Origin: Rhyzopertha dominica
Taxonomy: Eukaryota > Arthropoda > Insecta > Coleoptera > Bostrichidae
Direction: 5' to 3'
Length of the DNA stretch: 64,000 nucleotides
NCBI GenBank assembly: GCA_025024175.1
Contig: QCXZ01000064.1
Span: 15,128,001 to 15,192,000, forward strand
The notes beneath the pieces are model-generated. The model did not search any database and had not been told where the DNA came from. It saw only the letters and a list, made by a program, of their open reading frames with translations. The translations under genes were made by a program, and so were the position numbers. This document shows positions 11,413 through 23,559 of this stretch, in pieces. The stretch's first letter is position 1. The number at the start of each line of letters is the position of its first letter.

Positions 11413-14400
11413 GTCTTTATTGACAAAAATAATGAAATCATAGATACCAACAAAAAGATTTGTCAAAAGGCGAAGTAGTTCAGCGTTGACAAGTCAAATT
11501 TGTCAACACTGGTCTTCCACTTAACCCCTATGTGCTGCGCGCAGATAAACATTACTTATGGATGCAATGGATGCATTCATCAGATAGATCGGTAACCGTT
11601 ACTTTTACAACTGCTATACGGGAAAGGTTTTTGCGTCGCGGATGTACCAGTTTATGTTGACATTTAAGTTGTCATTTAACCGTCAGATCCTCAGATTATA
11701 GTAGCTTTTTAGTTATCTAGCTGTTTTGCCTCTTTTGGGGTTAGATTTGCAAACTTTGTCACTACTACTTGCACCATAGCTAGACAAACACAATTTGGCA
11801 GCAGATAACGTCGATAGTACGATAGCGGCCCCCACTCCGTTCAAAGCGAGTGCAATTTTCAACCGCTACAAAATGGCGAATGCTGGAGCAGCAACCGATA
11901 GATAGCGTATGCGTTCAGCAAAAAAATTGGCACCTGTTCCGTAATTGTTGGGTCTGCTGGTTGCACCCAATATGTCGACAGATTTGTAAGGTCACTGTAT
12001 GTTGAAAGGCAGGGATAACGGTTGCGACATATATTGTTTCTGATAATTCCATTTCTGTTACTGGCGGATTTGATAGCGATGGTTGCTAGGTGAAGTTGAA
12101 ATCCAGCAATATTTGCTGCCCCATCTCTCGCTTGCTCCATAGAGAAATGAATCAGCCTATCTTTTGTGTTGCCTGATCAAACCTGAGACTAGATTTGGCG
12201 GTACCTTATATATACAGGGACCTTACAAAAATGGAATGTCCCTAGATATATGTATACTATAGAGTAGCGAAATTGTCGCCATATTCACTCTAAAAAGAAC
12301 GGGAAATTAGAATATGACAGAACCGGGGCATATGGATGTTACTAGAAAATTATAAGAATAAATCATCAGCTTTGTATAATTTCTAAACTATTGCAACTTT
12401 TGTTTTTCTTTCACCAAAGACTGAAACTAACAGTACCGCTTTTCACGGTGATTTTCACTGTTTCACATATCGATTTGACATGCTCGTTATACAGTAACAA
12501 AAAATGAAATTGGATCATTTAGGTACGACATAAATCTCCATTTTGAACATTTGGTTTTTTAACTGTTTTACTGTTTGGTTTATTGTACCTAGGAAAAAGT
12601 AAACTTTTTATACTTAATTATTATATTTCCTTAATCCAATCTGAAAACTTGTCTACACTTGCGGTCGCACTTCCTTCTCAATACAAGTATATTGACGTAA
12701 AGTCCTTTACTAGGGTTTCATTTCAATGTTTGTTTGCAATCTTCCTACATTCTCTTCCATAGGTTGTATGCAACTGTCACATATCGGAGTAAGGCCATAG
12801 GTTATCTACTTCAAACAACCCTTGATTTGTACGTAAATGATACGACATCTAAAATGAATACGTTAAACTAATAGTAATTACCACCTCTAGACATTAGAAA
12901 GTTTTTGGTATAGTTATAAATAAACCAGTACCTAAAGAGTAGATAACACCAAGGTTTACTTCCGCCATCCTCCTGAACTTGATTACACCGACGTTGTTGC
13001 GTTGCTTGGCTCCGACCTAAACACTAAGCACACTTAATAGGATCAGTAAGTTTCGAAGTACGTACTTCTGCATATATACCTGCCCGCCAGATTCCAGGTA
13101 TTAAATTTCAGCTTTACACATTTATGTGTCAGCAATATTGCTTGACGTGAACACGAGCCTAAATCGAAGACCAATCGGATCAAGTGTGTTAGCGCGCCCA
13201 CACTCATGCAAGTTGCTTTACAATAAGTTACTTGCTTAGAGTTATTTTGGAAAATCATAAGATGCGTCAGAACATAAGAGTGAAGGCAAAGCTCTATAGC
13301 TAAGGATCCAGAAGCAAAATAAATGTAGAAATAAAATATTATTTGTCGCTCTTGACGTTGTCATAATAATTAGCTCACATATTGGCTAACTTGCTGAATA
13401 GCCTTTCCGTCATGTCGCGTATTCGCAGAAAAGCCAATTAATTAGTGGTACGCATGGAAATTAATGCGACTGGCTGCCAATTCGGTTACCGTTGATGCGT
13501 TTGGATACAGCACAAACATATCTGTTTCGAAACGTAGTGGATGTTGGTCGACTTCTGTTTAGGCCGCATTATTAATTTTAATTTCTGATTTTGAAATTAT
13601 ATTATTTGGATGGACCACTTTCTTTGCAACAGAATAACTATGTTATCTTCTAATCGTCAGGCCTGCGGTAGAAGTATGTGGAGCGCTGTTGCACTTTTTA
13701 TTAGACACAAAGTCCCATTCTATTTTTATGTTTCTTTTATATAATGTAAATTCCAATATCTTTATTAAGTAAATTAAGTAAACTGGAATTCTTATTTAAA
13801 CCTAATATGAGTATAACATATTCATTTTTATTATCAAATAGGTATCAATATTTAGATAACCTGAAATTTCCCTAAATTTTTCTGTTTGTTCTTTTGTGTC
13901 ATACGAATAAATACGATTTCTTAATATTTCGCATCTTAAAATATATTGCGCGAATTTATTTGTTCTGGCACTTGAAGTATTATGTACGTCATTTATTTCG
14001 ACATTCCATAGAAACAAGTAATTTATATTTTGCTATTGTTGCAGTCTTCACTCCTTACATTTACCTCCACCTAAATTTTAGGATATGGCACGTGCTATGA
14101 AGTAAATGCTTGTTTCACATGAACTGGCTGGAGACAGAGTTTCTTTGATTATATGTTATTTCTGTCAAATGCCTTGGGGGTACTATAAACAGTCCACTCG
14201 CCCAAACTTTTTCTTATCTCACGATGTAAGCAGTGAGGGACCGAGATCGTGAAAGTGTTTCTACGTGTATGCATAAAAGTGTTGTGTATGTCACAATTGC
14301 ATTACAGATACAAATGAGTACCTACCTATTTACATATTATAAGATGTCATTTCTGTTAGGGCAGATTTTAAAGGTTCCAAATACTAATTTGAATTCAATG

Positions 14401-15342
14401 ATGATGATGATGATGACCATGATCTTTTAACATGCTGGTTGAAAAGATATTTACGAGCATTGCTCCTCATATTGATGCTTTGTGAAAATACTAGTACAAA
14501 CAATATTTTCATATCTAGACACCCTTTAGGTCATTCATTATTAGGTGAACAAAAAGTTTAACTGCCCTTAATAAGCAGTAGGGCTTAGGAAATTAAGGAA
14601 AACAATTAATCACTTTGCTAACTTCAGATAATTACATTTTACTGCAATCCGCATTTTAAATAACCTCAAAACTGCCCAGTATAGTGAATAAAGTCATTTA
14701 AAAAATCAATAAGGAGAAATGCAATAATATACAGGGTATTTAATTTTAATATTTTCCCTAACAGCTTTAATGGACCGCATATGTTAATCACTTTGTACCT
14801 GTATATTATTTCCAATATTTAAAACATTCAACACGTTTTCAGAAAAAAATATATTTCAAATTTATTTAAAAAAAATCAAGCTCGGATTGCGCTTAGCGCT
14901 TTAGCCCTCACTTTTACAAGTTCCACGGGCTGCGCTTATGGTTGTAGTCTGATATGGTAACTTAACTCTATATTCCTGCCCAAAGAGACGAACAAGGGCG
15001 AAACTATAGTCGTGGGATCCGAATGAATTAGCCAGAGCAGATAGATAATATTTATTAATATTTTTCATAATTCGACTACGTATCAAATTTTATGGATTTC
15101 TATGGACTTTTATATTTTACACGATTGCAATCACACTTAAGGAACAAAGCTAGTATGTTTTTAGCATGCTTTAGAGAGATATTAACACCCATCAGTTTTA
15201 GAGTCCTACAGATTACGCGTATAAATATAGTTGGGCCAAAAGGGCATTTTTCGACATAATATGTTTATATATAGAAACGGTGTTTCTATAAAACAACAAA
15301 GTATAGGTAACTATATTTTATGAGAAATAAACTCTAAAGAGC
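11413..15342. other. Stretch without recognisable gene
   Basis: No domain-bearing frame was found. The 93-codon minus frame at 11859-12140 was inspected and not recognised. A short ATG-repeat run lies near 14397-14415. Confidence 0.5.
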
Positions 15343-15347
15343 TTAAC
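15343..15347 (+). other. Left target-site duplication (TTAAC) of the copia element
   Basis: TTAAC immediately precedes the 5' LTR and recurs immediately after the 3' LTR at 19865-19869. A 5-bp duplication is normal for Ty1/copia integration. Confidence 0.9.
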
Positions 15348-15522
15348 TGTTAGTGTAATCGTTTTTCGATACGCGAACTGCATCTTAATTATCTAGTTTG
15401 TAAAAAACAATAGGAATGTTATCTTGACAACTTGTCATCTGAATTATAAAAAATGGTAATAAAATACTTCTACATAAATACTATCCTTAATTTTCAACGC
15501 CACGGACCTTCTATCTCCATTA
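15348..15522 (+). repeat. copia 5' LTR (175 bp)
   Basis: Begins TGTTAGTGTAATCG. It matches 19690-19864 with four substitutions. One of these changes the terminal CA to TA (…CTCCATTA here, …CTCCATCA in the 3' LTR). Confidence 0.95.
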
Positions 15523-15536
15523 GGTTATGGGCCCAG
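15523..15536 (+). promoter_or_regulatory. copia primer-binding site
   Basis: GGTTATGGGCCCAG directly abuts the 5' LTR. This is the PBS type of Drosophila copia-like elements, complementary to an internal fragment of initiator tRNA-Met rather than to its 3' end. Confidence 0.85.
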
Positions 15537-15618
15537 ATCTCCGGAATTAAGTAGTTGAGCAAAGGAAATGTAGATTGTGTATAATTGGGTTTTTTGAAAC
15601 TCTGCTGGCGGAATTATA

Positions 15619-16914
15619 ACGGCTTTGTCTAACGCAGTAAGAGTAGAATTACTAAACAAGGAAAATTACGATACTTGAAAGATTCAGATGGAAGCACTGT
15701 TAGTGAAGAACGATACATGGTCATATGTAAGTGGACAAGACAGCAAACCCAATGTGATTGCCGGAAATGAGTCGTCTTACATAAATGCTGAGGAATGGAA
15801 AATTGCAGATAGGAAAGCCAAATCAGATTTAATTTTATCCATCAGCCCGTCTGAACTGAAACAAATAAAAGGTTGCGATACTTCACGTGAGGTTTGGTTA
15901 AAGCTAGAATCGATATATCAATCTAAGGGACCAGCCAGAAAAGCCACTTTGCTAAAGCAACTAACACTATACCGTATGGAAGAAAATGAAGACGTGCGAG
16001 AACACACCAGAAGATTTTTCGATACTGTCGATAAATTGAGTGAAATGGATATCAACATAAATCCTGATTTACTTACTGTGATGCTCTTGTACAGTTTGCC
16101 ATCAAGTTTTGAAAACTTTCGCTGTGAAATTGAGTCACGGGATGAATTGCCTACTCCAGAAATTTTGAGAGTGAAAATCGTGGAAGAGGAATTCATTTTG
16201 AAATGTCATCGTTGTCGAAAAGTTGGACGCAAGGCTGCAAACTGTCCCAAATCTAAGAGGACCAAAGTTAACTGGAACAAGTTCGAAGATAACTGCAGCT
16301 TGTACGGAGTTACCAAAAATGTATCCGAACAAGAAGCGCTTGGTGTTAACAATGCGAATTGTAATAGCTTGAATTGGTATCTGGACAGCGGTTGCACGTC
16401 ACATTTGTGCAAAAGTGCGGAGGATCTTGTAAAGTTAACTGAAGCTAAACCTGGAATATTAAATCTCGCAAGCAACTCAACAACGCAGATAAAGGCACGT
16501 GGAATTGCTTCGTTCACAACCAAAATTGTGAAAATAACGAGACATGTCAAATTAGAAGACGTATTACACGTTCCTGATCTTAGAATAAATCTTCTATCAG
16601 TGGGTAAGATTACTGATAAAGGATATAAGGTCGTTTTTAGGAAAGAGTCTGCTGAAGTTGTTGACAGAAGCGGAAATCAGATACTGAAAGCTGTTCGCCA
16701 TAATGGATTGTACTACTTGGATGAAGGAAAACAAGAATGCAAATTTACCACGAAGGAAAAACCCAAATACAATGCAGTTATGGTATGGCATCGAAAAATG
16801 GGACATCTAAACGTTAGGGATCTCCTGGAATGCCACCGTAGTGGGAATGTGAAGGGAATGGACGTGGACTCATCGATTGATGATTTTGTGACATTTGAAT
16901 CCAAGGAAAGATGA
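15619..16914 (+). pseudogene. copia gag, protease and GAG-pre-integrase segment (broken)
   Basis: The open frame from the ATG at 15688 gives 408 residues. In-frame homology starts earlier (VELLNKENYDT), upstream of a TGA at 15676-15678 where this family has Trp. An ACG at 15619-15621 sits where a start codon would be expected. Segment order: UBN2-type Gag capsid (about residues 10-165); one zinc knuckle at 173-186 (CHRCRKVGRKAANC) whose usual His is Arg; aspartic protease motif WYLDSGCTSH with Asp233; then the GAG-pre-integrase domain with WHRKMGHLN near the end. The frame is lost just before the integrase by a one-base deletion near 16905-16910. Confidence 0.92.
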
Positions 16915-17666
16915 CTAGAACTCCTTTTATAGCCAAAACTAAGAGGAATACTGAATTGTTAGAAATCATTCATTCAGACGTGTGTGGTCCCATGAAGGTC
17001 GAATCAAATGGAAAGGCGAAATATTTCGTAACATTTATCGACGATTGCTCCCGCTGGTGTGAAATTCGACTTCTGAGGAAGAAAGACGAAGTGTTCAATG
17101 CATTCAAAGGTTTTAAGGCGTTTGTCAAAAATCAAACTAGGAAAAGGATCAAATATCTACAGTCAGACAACGGCGCCGAATATAAAAACAAAATGTTTGA
17201 TGAATTCTTGAAAGAAAATGGTATTGGACGAAGGCTAACTGTCACATACACTCCACAACAAAATGGAATTACAGAAAGAAGAAATAGAACGTTAGTGGAA
17301 ACGGCAAGATGTCTACTAATCCAGTCTGGTTTGTCACCATCGTTTTGGAGCAAAGCAATCAATACTGCGAATTATATTAGGAATAGGCGTCCTTCAAAGG
17401 CTATTGAAGGAAAAACTCCTTTCGAGAAATGGACTGGGTCAATTCCAATCGTAAGTGATTTTAAAGAATTTGGATCTGAAGTACATTCCTTGAACCGGGA
17501 ACCTGGGAAGGATAAGTTCAAGTCGAGGTCCAAGAAAGGGATTTTTGTGGGATATTCTGAACAATCGAAAGCATACAGAATTTGGATTACAGAAGAAAGA
17601 AGGATCGAAATAGTAAGAGACGTAAAATTCATGGAAAGATCCGAAATAAGCTCGAAAAAAACATGA
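16911..17666 (+). pseudogene. copia integrase core segment
   Basis: 251 residues carrying the rve integrase catalytic core: Asp23 in HSDVCGP, Asp86 in LQSDNGAE and Glu122 in GITERRNR, i.e. D-x62-D-x35-E, all intact. It inserts retrotransposon cDNA into the genome. It lies one base out of phase with the preceding gag/protease frame, and ends at a second frame change in a run of seven A residues at about 17656-17662, which restores the original frame. The apparent ATG start is simply the first Met after the shift; in an intact element this is part of one polyprotein. Confidence 0.92.
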
Positions 17667-18672
17667 ACATTTTGCGGAAGATGATACGGATGTTTCAGAC
17701 CGAAAATATGTGGATTTTTCTGTTAATTGGAAACTAACTGGAAGTAAGACTAATGAAGACGATTCGCATAGTGAAAGTATCGGAAGAAATAATGTAGTAG
17801 AAGAGAGTATAGAGGGCGAAGAAATTCTTAATGAAGTTGTTCCTAATGAGGATGAAGAATCTACTCGTCAAGAATTGGACTCGGTTTTGGAACATTCAAA
17901 ACAAAGAAGTTCAAGAAGAGGTCCAGGAAGACCTGGAAAGATAATTACTGGTTGCAGGGGAAGACCGGCCAAGAAATACAACATTATAAGCGATGTTAAC
18001 AAAACAGGCGCATATGAGGAAGCAGAATATGCATGTAACGCTGAAGTTCCAATACAGGAAGCTGTAAATGGACCTTATAAGTATAAATGGCTTCAAGCAT
18101 TAGCATCTGAACTGAAGTCTATCATCAAGAATGATACGTGGATGATTGTCAACCGTCCTGAAGATCGGCAAGTAATTGGAAGTCGATTGGTACTGAGGAA
18201 TAAGTATGATCAACACGGAAATTTGGAAAGAAGAAAAGTTCGAATCGTTGCAAGAGGATTCTCTCAGTGCCCGGGAATTGATTTTGATGAGACATTTGCA
18301 CCGGTGGCGTGTATTAGCTCAATACGATTGATAACAGCTCTAGCAGTTCAACATGGGATGATAATAAATCAAATTGATGTTACCACACCATATTTAAATG
18401 GAGAATTGGAAGAGGAAATTTTTATGGAAGTCCCGAAGCTTACAGAAGAAACATTGAAATTGATTATCAATACGGAAGGAAGAGGCGGAAAAATTGGCAT
18501 AAAGGCAACAGCGATGTTAAAAGACCTAAAAGACGGTAACAAAGTGTGTCTTTTAAAGAAGGCGCTGTACGGTTTACGTCAGGCTGGACGTCGTTGGCAT
18601 GTGAAATTGAGCGAAGAGCTAAAAAGTTTTGGTTTAGTGCAATCTACGGCTGATCCTTGCGTGTTCTATTAG
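17663..18672 (+). pseudogene. copia linker and N-terminal reverse transcriptase segment
   Basis: Same frame as gag. It holds an acidic linker with a PGRPGK basic patch, then the RVT_2 reverse-transcriptase N half: VRIVARGFSQ, the first catalytic Asp in INQIDVTTPYLNGE, and LYGLRQAGRRWH. It ends at an in-frame TAG (18670-18672) inside the conserved DPCVFY block, after which the homology continues directly in the same frame. The stop is therefore a nonsense mutation inside RT. A GTG at 17710 is only the arbitrary start of the open frame. Confidence 0.92.
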
Positions 18673-18690
18673 GATCAAGGGAGAGATGTC

Positions 18691-19695
18691 ATGTTGATTG
18701 CGGTTTACGTGGACGATATCCTGATTGTGTCTAAAAACCAGGAAGCCATCATAAATTTGACAGAATTTCTGTCAAAGAAATTTGAAATTAAGAAGTTGGG
18801 GGATGTGAAGTACTGCCTCGGAATAGAATTTTCACGTGACAAAAATGGCATTGTAATGAACCAGAGGGGCTATATTAATGACATTCTCGATCGCTTCGGA
18901 ATGTTGGACTCCAGGACGGTACCTACACCACTGGAACTTGGTACGAAACTTAGAAAGAACGAGAAATGGTGCGAAGAAGAAGCTCACCGAGTACCGTACA
19001 GAGAATTGGTAGGTGCTTTAATGTATTTGGCAGTCTGTACCAGACCCGATATTGCTTACGTGCTCAGTAATCTAAGTCAGTACAACTCGTGTTATGACGA
19101 AAGTCATTGGATTGCTGCAAAAAGAGTTTTAAAATATCTGAAGGGTACTGCCAACGTTGGACTGCATTTCAAGAAGAATCTGGAATCAGTTAAAGGTTAT
19201 GTTGATGCCGACTGGGCGAATTGCCAAAACGACAGAAGGTCATACACCGGATACGCGTTTATCCTAGGTGGAAGTCCCATTTCTTGGGAGTCCAGAAAGC
19301 AACGTACGGTTGCTCTTTCGTCGACAGAAGCAGAATACATCGCATTATCAGAAGCAGCTAAGGAAGCCATGTACCTCGCAAGATTTCTTAGAGAAATAGG
19401 ATTTGTTGAACTAGCCAATGCAAATTTATTCTGTGATAATAATGGGGCTAGAAAATTGGCTGAAAATCCAGTGTACCACAATAGAACGAAGCACATAGAT
19501 GTGAGGCATCATTTCGTGCGAGAAGTTTTACAGTGTGGATATTGGCAGGTCAATTATATTTCTACAGAAGAGATGGCTGCCGACATACTCACAAAGGGAT
19601 TATCAAAGGTTAAACATGGAAAATGCTTGGAACTCTTAGGTCTTGGAAATGTAGGTCAAGAAATAGACTGTTCGCTAATCGAGGGGAAGTGTTAG
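18691..19695 (+). pseudogene. copia C-terminal reverse transcriptase and RNase H segment
   Basis: 334 residues from an internal Met. The RT active site YVDD is at residues 6-9, followed by the thumb region and the copia RNase H: VDADWANC (Asp), SSTEAEYIA (Glu) and CDNNGA (Asp), then the tail motif RTKHIDVRHHF. All catalytic residues are present. The stop codon TAG (19693-19695) falls inside the first six bases of the 3' LTR, a compact arrangement common in copia elements. In a functional element this would be continuous with the preceding RT segment. Confidence 0.93.
19681..19689 (+). promoter_or_regulatory. copia polypurine tract
   Basis: GAGGGGAAG lies immediately before the 3' LTR, in the position of the plus-strand primer. 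It overlaps the last codons of the RNase H frame. Confidence 0.85.
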
Positions 19696-19864
19696 TGTAA
19701 TCGTTTTTCGATACGCGAACTGCATCTTAATAATCTAGTTTGTAAAAAACAATAGGAATGTTATCTTGACAACTTGTCATCTGAATTATAAAAAATAGTA
19801 ATAAAATACTTCTACATAAATACTATCCTTAATTTTCTACGCCACGGACCTTCTATCTCCATCA
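19690..19864 (+). repeat. copia 3' LTR (175 bp)
   Basis: Begins TGTTAGTGTAATCG and ends CTCCATCA, followed by TTAAC (19865-19869), the right copy of the target duplication. Confidence 0.95.
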
Positions 19865-20293
19865 TTAACCATCATTATTTCAGACAAATGTTACTAATTT
19901 ATTCCTATAAATTTTGAAGTTATTAACAATTTGCAATTTACGGAAAATTTTTCAACGAACTTTCGTATTGTTTCTGGACTTAGAATACATAGTAACTGTA
20001 TTGCCCACATGTTAAGGAACACCTTGTATAGTATGTACCTTGTACTATACATACCCTGCAACCAGTACAATTCCAATAAAAAGGGTCACCCCATAAACAC
20101 ATATGGAATTGTCACAACTACAGAATTAATCAGTACCTATTTTATATGTAGATCTATGCTTCGTCATTTAAAAATGCTGTATATACAATAACTGAAAAAA
20201 GTTATTACATACATTTTAGTATTTCATATAAATACTTTGTAGTATTTTATACTTTCAGCTCTGTAGTCAATGCAAATTTGATTTTTCTTCCAG

Positions 20294-20429
20294 GTATCGC
20301 ATTCCAACTCAAAAGAGGTCACTTTAACCGATGCTAAACGGGAGACCTCAGGCGAATTCAAATGCGAGGTTTCTGCAGATGCACCTCTTTTTCATACGCA
20401 GATTCGATCAGCCTATTTACTAGTGGCAG
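20294..20429 (+). CDS. Beaten-path-like protein, exon with the end of Ig domain 1
   Basis: Preceded by a pyrimidine-rich acceptor (TTTTTCTTCCAG) and followed by the donor GTGCGC. The exon is 136 nt, entering in phase 0 and leaving one base over. It reads VSHSNSKEVTLTDAKRETSG and then EFKCEVSADAPLFHT. The GxFxCEVSADAPxFHT block, with the second cysteine of the V-type Ig fold, is characteristic of the Beat family, secreted or membrane-anchored neuronal Ig proteins that act in motor-axon guidance and bind Side-family receptors. The preceding exons (signal peptide, first Ig1 cysteine) were not found and may lie left of the window or beyond the copia element. Which Beat paralogue this is cannot be told. 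Confidence 0.82.
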
Positions 20430-20525
20430 GTGCGCATTGTTTTATTATTTTAAATAGTGTCAATTAAAAAGACTACAAAACTGTCTATGTTGTGGATGGT
20501 TCTATATAAATTTATTTAATTTCAG

Positions 20526-20659
20526 ATGTGCCTGCTGAGGGACCAGTGCTGAGAACAGAATCTTCGAAGGTTGCTCCGGGCGGCAAAATTAGAGCTAACT
20601 GCACTACTCCGGGCTCATACCCTGCCATGAACGTTACTTGGATAATAAACGACGAGGAA
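20526..20659 (+). CDS. Beaten-path-like protein, exon with the start of Ig domain 2
   Basis: The acceptor TTTAATTTCAG starts the exon 96 bp after the previous one. One carried base plus 134 nt gives 45 codons, so the phase is exact. The product reads DVPAEGPVLRTESSKVAPGG, then KIRANCTTPGSYPAMNVTW and IINDEE. The D(V/L)Px(E)GP linker and the RxNCT…W Ig2 core are typical of Beat proteins. NCT and NVT are possible N-glycosylation sites. The donor is GAA|GTAAGC at 20660. Reading on past it reaches a TGA at 20732-20734, so without splicing the protein would be truncated. The next exon is 21.4 kb downstream. Confidence 0.82.
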
Positions 20660-20734
20660 GTAAGCGAGCTACCTACATTTAATTACTTGTATGACACAAA
20701 ACAAAAAGTTAGTAATATAGCAAGTTCATCATGA

Positions 20735-23555
20735 ACCTGGCTGTTATAATAACTAAAAGGCTTGTCATAGCAACATCCACACAATGTTTAGTTAATAAGG
20801 CGATTAAAATATACAGACTGGCATAAAAATAAGAACATACACATATTTTTTCTTATTAATACAAAAGTCGAGCTTTTCAGCCTTATCGATGCAATGCGTT
20901 TCCTTCATACAAATGGCGAAAATTACATTTTGTGATGGGTTGTAGTGACATTTTTAAAACTTCTTGGAGTTGCCAGTACAGTACCTACGCCTAGAGCGAT
21001 GAAACATGCACATTTTTGTCAACTTTGTGAAAAGGTGGCCGTAGTTCCAGCAATGGCGTATTTAAGGGCGGCGGGCGATCCTATAGGTTCTCAAGACTTT
21101 TATTTGAGGTAATACCATTATAAAAAACTTAACGGTTATACTATCAAAATTTAACAACAATAATTTATGAGACACGGTAATTATTGCTTAAACAGCACAC
21201 GTGTAAAACTTGTATGTGGTATTACTTTTTTATTATAACAATTGTTACTAATAATAATAAATTTTATAGTAGTTACTTTTGATTTGATAGGTTTTAGTAT
21301 GTTGTGTTTATCAATGCCAGATGAGTCGAATCCAACCTACTACTACTCTCTTATCTATGGGCCAGTGCGCACCGTCGTATCTACGAATACCTCCACTAAG
21401 GATGCCGATAGGTGGCCCCCATGTTAAGTGTATAATTTTTTAATAACTTAAGCACAATGTGAGGCTCTAACAGAAACTAATCAGTGTATCGCCATATGTA
21501 AAAAATTACCGAATAACAATGTTTATTGTAATACAATAATTAAAAAGCTATGTACTACCTCACATTTATTTGCTTGTCTGCTCTAAGCAACCTTAAATTT
21601 CACCAAATCGAATGTTAAACAACCAATTTAGCAAAGCTTAAACTATGATACGCTCAAAAAAACTTGTGAAACCACTCTTAATTTAAAAAATTTAGCACCT
21701 AACCTTATCTGTGTTGTTACTGTTCAGAGCATATTGAAATGTTATATAACATATTCCTATGTCACGTCCTCCTATTGCATAATCGTTATTATGTGTTTCA
21801 CTCTGAATGAAATGATAAAAAAAATAGCAAAAAATCTAAAAATCTTGCACCTGTAGGTTTTTGCCATCCAACGGTGGCATTTGAAACTTGTATCATACTC
21901 TTTCTAAAAGGGGGCCATTTTTGTAGCATGACAGATGGCAAAGATAGTTAAGTGGAAACATCCGTAGTCGTATCGTATACCGACAGGGTTTCCAGCAAAC
22001 GAATGATAAATAAGTTTCTCTCTAGCGTCTAATAGCAGCTTTGATTTTGGTGAACTGCTACCAGCGCCTGAAGCGAAAATACCCCAACGCCTCTGTGTTG
22101 TGATACATAACCTCACAAAACCAGTCGCTGTTTAATCAAACAGAATATCGTTTCTTGTTATCAAAAAAGTTCTGAAGTTGGCATTGAATGTAAGTTTTCA
22201 AGGCTAGTAGTACAACTTCAGGCAATCCTGAGTGCTTTTCTGAAACTGGCAACACTGCTGCAGTCTGCAGTTAACAAACAAAACTTTTATATCTTTAAAC
22301 TGCAGTCATAACCTCAGTGGGTTAGACAAAGAAACGTTTTTGCCCCAGAATGGCGGACAAAGTGAAACAATTTTGGTGTAGTTTAAGTTTTCCCTAAGTA
22401 GTTAGCATCGTCTTTTGTCTGCTACCTGACCATTCTTTAATTTATAAGGTTGGGTTTAATGGTTTGGTTCCCTTGCTTATTTATAAACATTTAAATTTCT
22501 TGATATTATGCCCTAATATGTCGACCAATTTGCGGTACTTTAGTAATCTAGAAATTTTAGTCAATATACCTTAATCTTATTTACCACTGTTAAATAAGAA
22601 ATACGCACATGTGCTATATATTATATATGCCTCAACTTAATATTCAAGATTTATATAGCACTTGGGTTGAACTAAAATTGTTTGTATAGTTTAATGCATA
22701 AAAATAATAAGCAAAACTTTCGGACCTATATTAGTTGTTTACGCGTACCAAAAAGGTGAAAATATTTTAAGACCCTCCTCCCTTCCCTGGGATTAAAATT
22801 AGAAGTTTCCATATAAATGTAACTGACTGTAATGGTACAGATAATAAGCAGAATGGAACTAAGAAAGACATGCTGTTGCCTTTAGCAACGAACCTAAACT
22901 CTGTCTGACTATACGCATAATGATGGAACAAGTTGGAGAAGGCTACGAGGTAAAAGGCTCTCACAATAGTGCGGGAGGATATTGCTCGTGGCAGCAGATC
23001 TTTATTAAGAACAACATATGACCACCCAACTTTATATCCAGGAATTAGTATTTCTTTAAATATTTTTGTATTATTCCAATTTCTCATAAAATACATAAAC
23101 TACAATGCAAATATATGTTACGGGAGTGTCTAAAATTGACCCTTGCATGTAACTCACAAAGAGAGTGTAAACTATATAAAATAATAACAAAAACGCATTG
23201 ATTAATATTACTTTTACAATACAAGCAAAAAATTGAATGTATAGAGATTATCATAATCCAAGGTTTCACTCTCTTTGACTGATGGTGACGCGACAAAGTA
23301 CTTTGCTTTACAAATCCGAAACATAACTCCAAAACAATGATAGTGCGTTTGGAAGTTACCGACTCCTTAACAGATATTTTAAAATAAGCTGCCAAACACT
23401 CCCTTTCAGTAGGTAACATGTTATACAATCCAGAAGCAATATATATCTACTGTTTCGCTTTAACGGAATTCTGCAAGTTGCAATATTTAGATTGCATTCC
23501 TGTCGTATATTGCATTTATGTGTCACGCTATTGTTTTACTACAAGTTGCTTACAA
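20735..23555. other. Intronic sequence without recognisable element
   Basis: No domain-bearing frame and no clear repeat were found. Short frames such as 21242-21427 (+), 21904-22116 (-) and 22767-23096 (-) show no known motif. Confidence 0.5.
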
Positions 23556-23559
23556 TCTT

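Larger units (their letters stand above)
15348..19864 (+). mobile_element. Full-length Ty1/copia retrotransposon, inactivated by mutations
   Basis: A 4517-bp element with two 175-bp LTRs, primer-binding site, gag-PR-IN-RT-RNase H coding region in copia order, polypurine tract and 5-bp target duplication. Integrase lying before reverse transcriptase is diagnostic of copia. The LTRs differ at four positions of 175 (about 97.7% identical), so the insertion is fairly recent. Yet the coding region has lost its start and carries two nonsense codons and two single-base frameshifts (see the segments). It lies about 430 bp upstream of the first Beat exon in this window, in the same orientation, presumably in the preceding intron. 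Confidence 0.95.

Noticed and set aside
11859..12140. 93-codon minus-strand frame
   Set aside because: Looked at for transposase similarity because of its length, but no catalytic or structural motif could be named.
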